Both the position numbers and the translations under genes were made by a program. A stretch of DNA of 9,220 nt, taken from the NCBI GenBank assembly GCA_964565705.1, contig CAZMGD010000138.1, forward strand, positions 1-9,220, in the 5' to 3' direction. The notes beneath the pieces are model-generated. The model did no database searches, had not been told where the DNA came from, and saw only the letters and a list, made by a program, of their open reading frames with translations. Origin of the DNA: CAZMGD01 sp964565705. Its GTDB lineage: Bacteria > Actinomycetota > Acidimicrobiia > Acidimicrobiales > Ilumatobacteraceae. Of this stretch, positions 5,555-9,220 are shown piece after piece (the stretch's first letter is position 1; each line of letters opens with the position of its first letter).

Positions 5555-7524
5555 CCGGGCGCTGCCTCGGCGACCTCCTCCGCCAACCGCTTGGCGAAGA
5601 TCGCCAGCGGCACGTCGCGCTCGGGGTCGTTGGTGCCGCGGGCGTTGACACCGACGGTCCCGGCGGCGACGTCGGCGTCGCCGACGACGAGCACGTACGG
5701 CAGCTTCTCCAGCTTCGCCGAGCGCACCCGCTTGCCGAGCCCGTCGGATGCGTCGACGAAGTCGGCGCGGAACCCCTGGCGCTCCAGCTCGTCGACGACT
5801 CCGTGGGCGTAGTCCTCGTGGGCGGTCGACACCGGCAGCACGCGTACCTGCACGGGCGCCAGCCACGCCGGGAACGCCCCGGCGAAGTGCTCCAGCAGCA
5901 CGCCGAAGAAGCGCTCCACGCTCCCGAACAACGCCCGGTGCAGCATGATCGGCCGCTGGCGCGAGTTGTCCGTGGCCACGTACTCGAGGTCGAACAGGTT
6001 CGGTTCGTTGAAGTCGTACTGGATCGTCGACAGCTGCCACTTGCGACCGATCGCGTCCCGGACCTTGATGTCGATCTTCGGGCCGTAGAACGCGGCACCG
6101 CCCTCGTCGCGGCCGTACTCGAGGCCGTGGCGTTGCAGGGCGGCCTCCAGCGACGCCGTCGCCTTCTCCCAGCCTTCGTCGTCGCCGACGGACTTCTTCG
6201 GATCGCGCGTCGAGATCTCGGCTTCGAACGTGTCGAAGCCGAAGCGGCGCAAGACGCTGAGCACGAAGTCGAGCAGCGAGGCGATCTCATCCGCCGCCTG
6301 GTCGGGCGTGCAGAAGATGTGGCTGTCGTCCTGGGTGAAGCCGCGGATCCGCATCAGCCCGTGCAGCGTGCCGGCCCGCTCGTAGCGGTAGACCGTGCCG
6401 AGCTCGTACAGCCGCAGCGGCAGCTCGCGGTAGCTGCGCTGGCGGGCCCGGTAGATCAGGCAGTGGCCAGGGCAGTTCATCGGCTTCGGGTAGTACACGC
6501 CGTTGTCCATCTCCATCGGCGGGTACATGCCGTCCTCGTACCAGTCGAGGTGGCCGGACGTCTTGAACAGGTTCGCGTTGGCGAGGTGTGGCGTGTAGAC
6601 GAACTCGTAGCCCCCGTGTTGGTGGCGGTCGCGGCTGTAGTCCTCGATCAGCTTGCGGATGATGCCGCCCTTCGGGTGCCAGACGGCGAGCCCGCCGCCG
6701 AGCTCCTGCGGGAAGCTCAAGAGGTCGAGCTCGGTGGCCAGCTTGCGGTGGTCTCGCTTCTCGGCCTCCTCCAGGCGGTGGAGGTGCTCCTTCAGCGCTG
6801 CGTCGCTCTCCCAGGCCGTGCCGTAGATCCGTTGCAGCTGCGGGCCCTTCTCGTTGCCCCGCCAGTACGAGCCGGAGTGGCGCATCAGCTTGAAGTACCC
6901 GAGTCGCTTGGTGCTCGGCACGTGGGGGCCGCGGCAGAGGTCGACGAACTCAGGGCTGTTGCGGTAGACGCTGATCACGTCACCAGCCGCGACCTCACCG
7001 GTGTCCTCTTCGTCGGCGTCGGTGCCGGACACGCGCTCGATGATCTCCTGCTTGTACGGCTGGTCGGCGAACAGCTCGATCGCCTCGGCGGCGGGCACCT
7101 CGGAGCGCTCGAACGGTTGGTCGGCGGCGATGATCTCGCGCATCCGGGCTTCGATCGCGGCGAGGTCGTCATCGACGATCGTGCGCCCATCCGGCAGGTC
7201 GAAGTCGTAGTAGAAGCCGTTCTCGATCGCCGGGCCGATCGTGTACTTGGCGCCCGGGAACAGCTGGGTGACCGCCTGGGCCATCACGTGCGCCGTCGAG
7301 TGGCGGATGATGTGGCGACCATCCTCGGTGTCGTCGGTGACGATCGTGACGTGCGCACCGTCGGGCAGCGGGCGCCCGAGATCCCACTCCTCGCCGTCGA
7401 CGACGGCCGCGAGCGCCCGCTTGGCGAGGCCGCGGGCGATGCCGGCGGCGAGGTCCGCGGTCGTGGAGCCCTCGGGTAGCGAACGAGACGACCCGTCGGG
7501 CAGGAGCACGCAGATGTCACTCAT
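5551..7524 (-). CDS. thrS: threonyl-tRNA synthetase
   Basis: A 657-residue class II synthetase charging tRNA-Thr. Domains: TGS at 1-62; editing domain with HSTAH (H75, H79) and CRGPH (C197, H201), all four proofreading residues present; catalytic core with zinc ligands C351 (MNCPGH), H402 (DDSHIF) and H529 (LHRA); motif 2 around YRYERAGTLHGLMRIRGFTQ (379-398) and motif 3 around GSVERFFGVLLEH (535-547); anticodon-binding domain from about 552 to the end. The offset from the E. coli zinc ligands (334, 385, 511) is a constant 17-18 residues. The enzyme looks full length and active. Start: GTG 7533 is in frame but directly abuts a TAGCCT box, so it should not be in the mRNA; ATG 7524 is preferred, leaving a leader of 2-3 bases. 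With so short a leader no T-box control is possible at this promoter. It is first in an operon with HIT and a membrane protein. Confidence 0.97.
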   Translation of the reverse strand: MSDICVLLPDGSSRSLPEGSTTADLAAGIARGLAKRALAAVVDGEEWDLGRPLPDGAHVTIVTDDTEDGRHIIRHSTAHVMAQAVTQLFPGAKYTIGPAIENGFYYDFDLPDGRTIVDDDLAAIEARMREIIAADQPFERSEVPAAEAIELFADQPYKQEIIERVSGTDADEEDTGEVAAGDVISVYRNSPEFVDLCRGPHVPSTKRLGYFKLMRHSGSYWRGNEKGPQLQRIYGTAWESDAALKEHLHRLEEAEKRDHRKLATELDLLSFPQELGGGLAVWHPKGGIIRKLIEDYSRDRHQHGGYEFVYTPHLANANLFKTSGHLDWYEDGMYPPMEMDNGVYYPKPMNCPGHCLIYRARQRSYRELPLRLYELGTVYRYERAGTLHGLMRIRGFTQDDSHIFCTPDQAADEIASLLDFVLSVLRRFGFDTFEAEISTRDPKKSVGDDEGWEKATASLEAALQRHGLEYGRDEGGAAFYGPKIDIKVRDAIGRKWQLSTIQYDFNEPNLFDLEYVATDNSRQRPIMLHRALFGSVERFFGVLLEHFAGAFPAWLAPVQVRVLPVSTAHEDYAHGVVDELERQGFRADFVDASDGLGKRVRSAKLEKLPYVLVVGDADVAAGTVGVNARGTNDPERDVPLAIFAKRLAEEVAEAAPG

Positions 7525-7533
7525 AGGGCGCAC

Positions 7534-7539
7534 AGGCTA
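7534..7539 (-). promoter_or_regulatory. -10 box (TAGCCT) of the thrS operon
   Basis: TAGCCT on the minus strand lies 9 bases before ATG 7524 and touches the alternative GTG 7533. It predicts transcription start near 7527-7526 and an almost leaderless mRNA. The same hexamer serves pgsA in this window. Confidence 0.45.
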
Positions 7540-7577
7540 TCGACGCGCCATCGCCGGAACCGGATGGCATTCGCCTC

Positions 7578-7817
7578 GTGGAGTTCCGACGATCAGCCGT
7601 GCCCGGAGGCTGGTGCTCGCGATCGTGGTCGCCGTCGCTGCCGCGTGCGCCAACGGCGGCGCTTCCGCAGACGTCGAGGTCACGCAAGAAGACCTTCGAG
7701 TTCCAGGCGACGCTCGAGGTCGGCGACACCGCGGCGAGCATCTCGGTCGGGCCCGACCTGGACGATCAGCAGATCGTGTACCAGCCGGTGAACGTGGCCT
7801 GCGGCCTCGCCGGGTGA
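7578..7817 (+). pseudogene. frame-broken remnant of a small lipoprotein-like gene
   Basis: In one frame (from about 7592) the DNA encodes a classic lipoprotein signal: basic RARR, hydrophobic LVLAIVVAVAAAC with a lipobox Cys at 7646-7648, then ANGGASADVEVTQ. That frame has no ATG, GTG or TTG at a sensible distance before the basic part. Just after VTQ (about 7685-7690) protein-like sequence continues in the next frame as KTFEFQATLEVGDTAASISVGP..DDQQIVYQPVNVACGLAG and stops at TGA 7815. Dropping one base near CAAGAAG would join the two into one short secreted lipoprotein of roughly 75 residues. GTG 7578 begins the second frame but lacks the signal. Lost start plus frame jump argue for a decayed gene; a sequencing error could explain the jump alone. 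No family is recognised. It sits head to head with thrS. Confidence 0.4.
7673..7692 (+). repeat. imperfect direct repeat, copy A
   Basis: GTCGAGGT-n5-AAGAAGA, matched 169 bp downstream at 7842-7861. The five middle bases are the same run shifted by one base (CACGC versus ACGCC). Here it encodes VEVTQED in the lipoprotein signal frame. Confidence 0.4.
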
Positions 7818-7841
7818 CGGATCCTGACCCCCACAGAGACT

Positions 7842-7861
7842 GTCGAGGTACGCCAAGAAGA
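7842..7861 (+). repeat. imperfect direct repeat, copy B
   Basis: Second copy of the element at 7673-7692. Read in the frame that follows the TGA at 7815 it encodes VEVRQEE, close to VEVTQED of copy A, and ends at TAG (7899-7901). It looks like a duplicated piece of the remnant gene or a degenerate internal protein repeat. It is not seen on the far side of the HNH gene, so it is not a flanking duplication of that gene. Confidence 0.4.
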
Positions 7862-7882
7862 ACGTTGGCGCGAAGTTGTTGC

Positions 7883-7898
7883 CCAAACATTCGTTCGA
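7883..7898. promoter_or_regulatory. candidate SOS (LexA) box before the DUF222-HNH gene
   Basis: CCAAAC-ATTC-GTTCGA matches the actinobacterial LexA site TCGAAC-n4-GTTCGA at 10 of 12 arm positions, with a perfect right arm. It abuts the -10 box TAGCGT, the position at which a repressor would block transcription. One mismatch falls in the core GAAC (here AAAC), so affinity could be reduced. From memory, members of the related 13E12 family belong to the LexA regulon of M. tuberculosis, which makes the site credible. Confidence 0.45.
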
Positions 7899-7904
7899 TA
7901 GCGT
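7899..7904 (+). promoter_or_regulatory. -10 box (TAGCGT) of the DUF222-HNH gene
   Basis: TAGCGT is followed by 6 bases and ATG at 7911, the leaderless spacing, though that ATG is out of frame with the HNH gene. A weak -35 (TTGTTG, 7877-7882) lies 16 bp upstream. The SOS-like box fills the spacer. Confidence 0.42.
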
Positions 7905-7924
7905 TTCGCCATGGGACCCAGGCG

Positions 7925-9037
7925 TTGGAGCGATTGGTCGAAGCGCTCGACGAGCTCAACGCGCTCGACCTCGACACGACGACCGACGGGGAGCTCACAG
8001 AGCTCGCGTTGGGGTTGACACGCTGTCGGTGCCGGCTGCTCGCCGCGACGACACGGGCGGTCGGGGCGTGGGAGCAGCGAGGCGCCTGGCGCTCTGACGG
8101 CTCTCGCGCCGCGTGGGCGCGGCTCGGCCGGGAAGGCAACCTCTCGGCGAACGAGGCGCGCACGATCGTGCGCCGGGCGAAGGCCCTGCGGTCGATGCCC
8201 GCTGTCCAGCAGGCGCTGGGGCAGGGTGACATCTCCGGAGGCCACGTCGATCTGCTCGCGAGAGCCTGCAGCAACGACGTACGTGCTGCGGCGTTCGCCG
8301 GCGGCGAGGAATGGCTGCTCGCCCAGTGTCAGACGATGCGCTTCGCCGAGTTGAAGCAGACCGTCGAGTACTGGTGCCAACGCGTCGACCCCGACGGTTG
8401 CGAACGGGCCGGCCGCGACCTGCTCGACAAGACCTCGCTCACCGCCGCCGAGACCTTCGGAGGTTGCGTTCACGTGCAAGGCATCCTCGACCCCGTCGGC
8501 GGCGCCATGTTCCGCGAGAGCTTGCGCCGCATCGAGAAGGAGCTGTACGAGGCCGACCAGCGCACCGGCACCGAGCGCAGCGCCGCCGCGCGACGTGCCG
8601 CAGCGCTCGTCGAGATGGCCATCCGCGCTGCCAGCACACCACCCGGTTCCCAACGACCCGAGCCGCTCGTGTACGTCCTCGCCGGTACCGAGACCATGGC
8701 GCGACTCTGCGAACTGTCCACCGGAGTGGTCGTCACCCCCGGCCTCGTCGTGCCCTACCTCACGACCGCCGATGTGCAGGCGTTCGTGTTCGACGACGCG
8801 AACCACGTCCTCGGCGTCTCCAAGCAACGCACCTTCACCGGGTGGCTGCGCCGCGCCATCCAGGTCCGCGACCGCCACTGCACCCACCCCGCTGGCTGCG
8901 ACCAGCCCATCGCCGAGTGCGACGTCGACCACGTCCTCCCCGCCAGCGAGGGTGGCCGGACCTGCCAGGAGAACGGGCGCTTGCTCTGCACCACCCACAA
9001 CCGCAACGAACACCTCCGCAACCGAGCGCCGCCCTGA
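7925..9037 (+). CDS. DUF222 / 13E12-type HNH endonuclease-family protein
   Basis: About 370 residues from TTG 7925. The first 250 residues are the helical DUF222 (13E12 repeat) domain, with features such as RAVGAWEQRGAWRSDGSRAAW, LSANEARTIVRRAKALRSMP and GDISGGHVDLLARA. A C-terminal HNH domain follows: C319 and C325 (CTHPAGC), catalytic D-H pair DVDH (H336), N350 and H358 (CTTHN), so all key residues are present. The family is highly multi-copy in actinobacteria and thought to be nuclease-like and perhaps mobile; cellular role and target are unknown. The start is uncertain. TTG 7925 has GGGA 8 bases upstream, but the promoter points to ATG 7911, which is one base out of frame; one extra C in the CCC at 7917-7919 would give MGPQALERL. 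From ATG 7911 the other frame stops after 35 codons. The frame is open far upstream, so the true N-terminus is not fixed by stops. Confidence 0.85.
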   Translation: MERLVEALDELNALDLDTTTDGELTELALGLTRCRCRLLAATTRAVGAWEQRGAWRSDGSRAAWARLGREGNLSANEARTIVRRAKALRSMPAVQQALGQGDISGGHVDLLARACSNDVRAAAFAGGEEWLLAQCQTMRFAELKQTVEYWCQRVDPDGCERAGRDLLDKTSLTAAETFGGCVHVQGILDPVGGAMFRESLRRIEKELYEADQRTGTERSAAARRAAALVEMAIRAASTPPGSQRPEPLVYVLAGTETMARLCELSTGVVVTPGLVVPYLTTADVQAFVFDDANHVLGVSKQRTFTGWLRRAIQVRDRHCTHPAGCDQPIAECDVDHVLPASEGGRTCQENGRLLCTTHNRNEHLRNRAPP

Positions 9038-9089
9038 GCAACGGGGACATGCCCACGCGACGCCCGGCTGATGGGTCATCGAATCACGC

Positions 9090-9095
9090 TAATGT
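9090..9095 (+). promoter_or_regulatory. -10 box (TAATGT) of the PPOX-family gene
   Basis: TAATGT in the 80-bp gap after the HNH gene. It predicts a start near 9102 and a leader of about 16 bases containing a G-run (9106-9111) that can serve as ribosome binding site before ATG 9118. No -35 is clear. Confidence 0.42.
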
Positions 9096-9117
9096 CGGCG
9101 GCGTCGGGGGGTGATCG

Positions 9118-9220
9118 ATGATCGAGTTCTCAGCGCAGGCGCACGCGTTGCTCGGATCGGATGCGGTTGCGCACGTCTGGACGAACAACCCCGACGGCAC
9201 ACCGCAGGTGTCGGTGGTCT
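9118..9220 (+). CDS. PPOX-class (pyridoxamine oxidase-like, probably F420-dependent) protein, 5' part only
   Basis: ATG 9118 opens a frame that runs off the window after 34 codons. The residues MIEFSAQAHALLGSD, then AVAHVWTNNPDGTPQVSVV, show the typical beginning of split-barrel flavin/deazaflavin-binding proteins: a short helix, then a beta hairpin with N-P-D-G-x-P-x-x-S-V-V. In actinobacteria this sub-pattern usually belongs to PPOX-class F420-binding oxidoreductases acting on small molecules in the cytoplasm. The cofactor-binding residues lie beyond the window, so F420 versus FMN cannot be decided. Start supported by a G-run 6-11 bases upstream; no other ATG is near. Confidence 0.7.
   Translation, partial: MIEFSAQAHALLGSDAVAHVWTNNPDGTPQVSVV

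Noticed and set aside
5803..7479. 558-codon open frame antisense to thrS
   Set aside because: Shadow of thrS codon bias; no motifs, while thrS has all catalytic, zinc and editing residues.
7540..7910. CRISPR array, tRNA, or phage attachment site in the gene-poor stretch
   Set aside because: There is only one imperfect repeat pair, no tRNA cloverleaf, and no integrase or duplication flanking the HNH gene.
7241..7924. Open frame fused in front of the HNH protein, joining a lipoprotein signal to DUF222
   Set aside because: Part of it is antisense to thrS and the stretch 7700-7900 in this frame is Arg/Gly-rich noise. A separate promoter lies at 7899, so a secreted HNH fusion is not credible.

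Overview
This is GC-rich DNA of an actinobacterium. The evidence is dense G/C-ending codons, promoters with a TAnnnT -10 box placed directly before start codons (leaderless style), a phosphatidylinositol-phosphate synthase / PatA-type acyltransferase pair, an EF-G2 paralogue, and a DUF222 (13E12-type) HNH protein. A member of the Acidimicrobiia (Ilumatobacter-like) is my guess from gene style and cannot be proved from the window.

Layout. Bases 1-200 hold the 3' end of a PRC-barrel-like gene (+). A MarR-type regulator (293-670, +) converges on a minus-strand pair: patA-like acyltransferase (1633-686) and pgsA-like PIP synthase (2335-1637). From a 70-bp divergent promoter region, an EF-G2/FusA2-type GTPase (2418-4493) runs on the plus strand. 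It meets, tail to tail with only 3 bp between, a three-gene minus-strand operon: thrS (7524-5551), an Ap4A-phosphorylase-like HIT protein (5554-5027) and an unrecognised two-TM membrane protein (5018-4497). Bases 7540-7910 are a decayed stretch with a frame-broken lipoprotein-like remnant, an imperfect direct repeat and a candidate SOS-box promoter. Then come a DUF222-HNH nuclease-family gene (7925-9037) and the first 34 codons of a PPOX/F420-type flavin- or deazaflavin-binding oxidoreductase (9118 to the edge).

How the genes fit together. thrS, HIT, pgsA and patA occur in this order and on one strand in mycobacteria (thrS-Rv2613c-pgsA1-patA-pimA). The core of that actinobacterial phosphoinositide block is therefore preserved here, but it is split by an oppositely oriented EF-G2 gene and a membrane-protein gene, and pimA is absent downstream of patA. 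ThrRS and HIT are translationally coupled through an ATGA overlap, which makes sense because aminoacyl-tRNA synthetases are a source of Ap4A.

I do not see a convincing new multi-gene system. The most interesting signals are the SOS-box-like operator over the -10 of the HNH gene, the ATG at the predicted leaderless start of that gene lying one base out of frame, the EF-G2 with Tyr in place of the catalytic His, and the interrupted phosphoinositide block.
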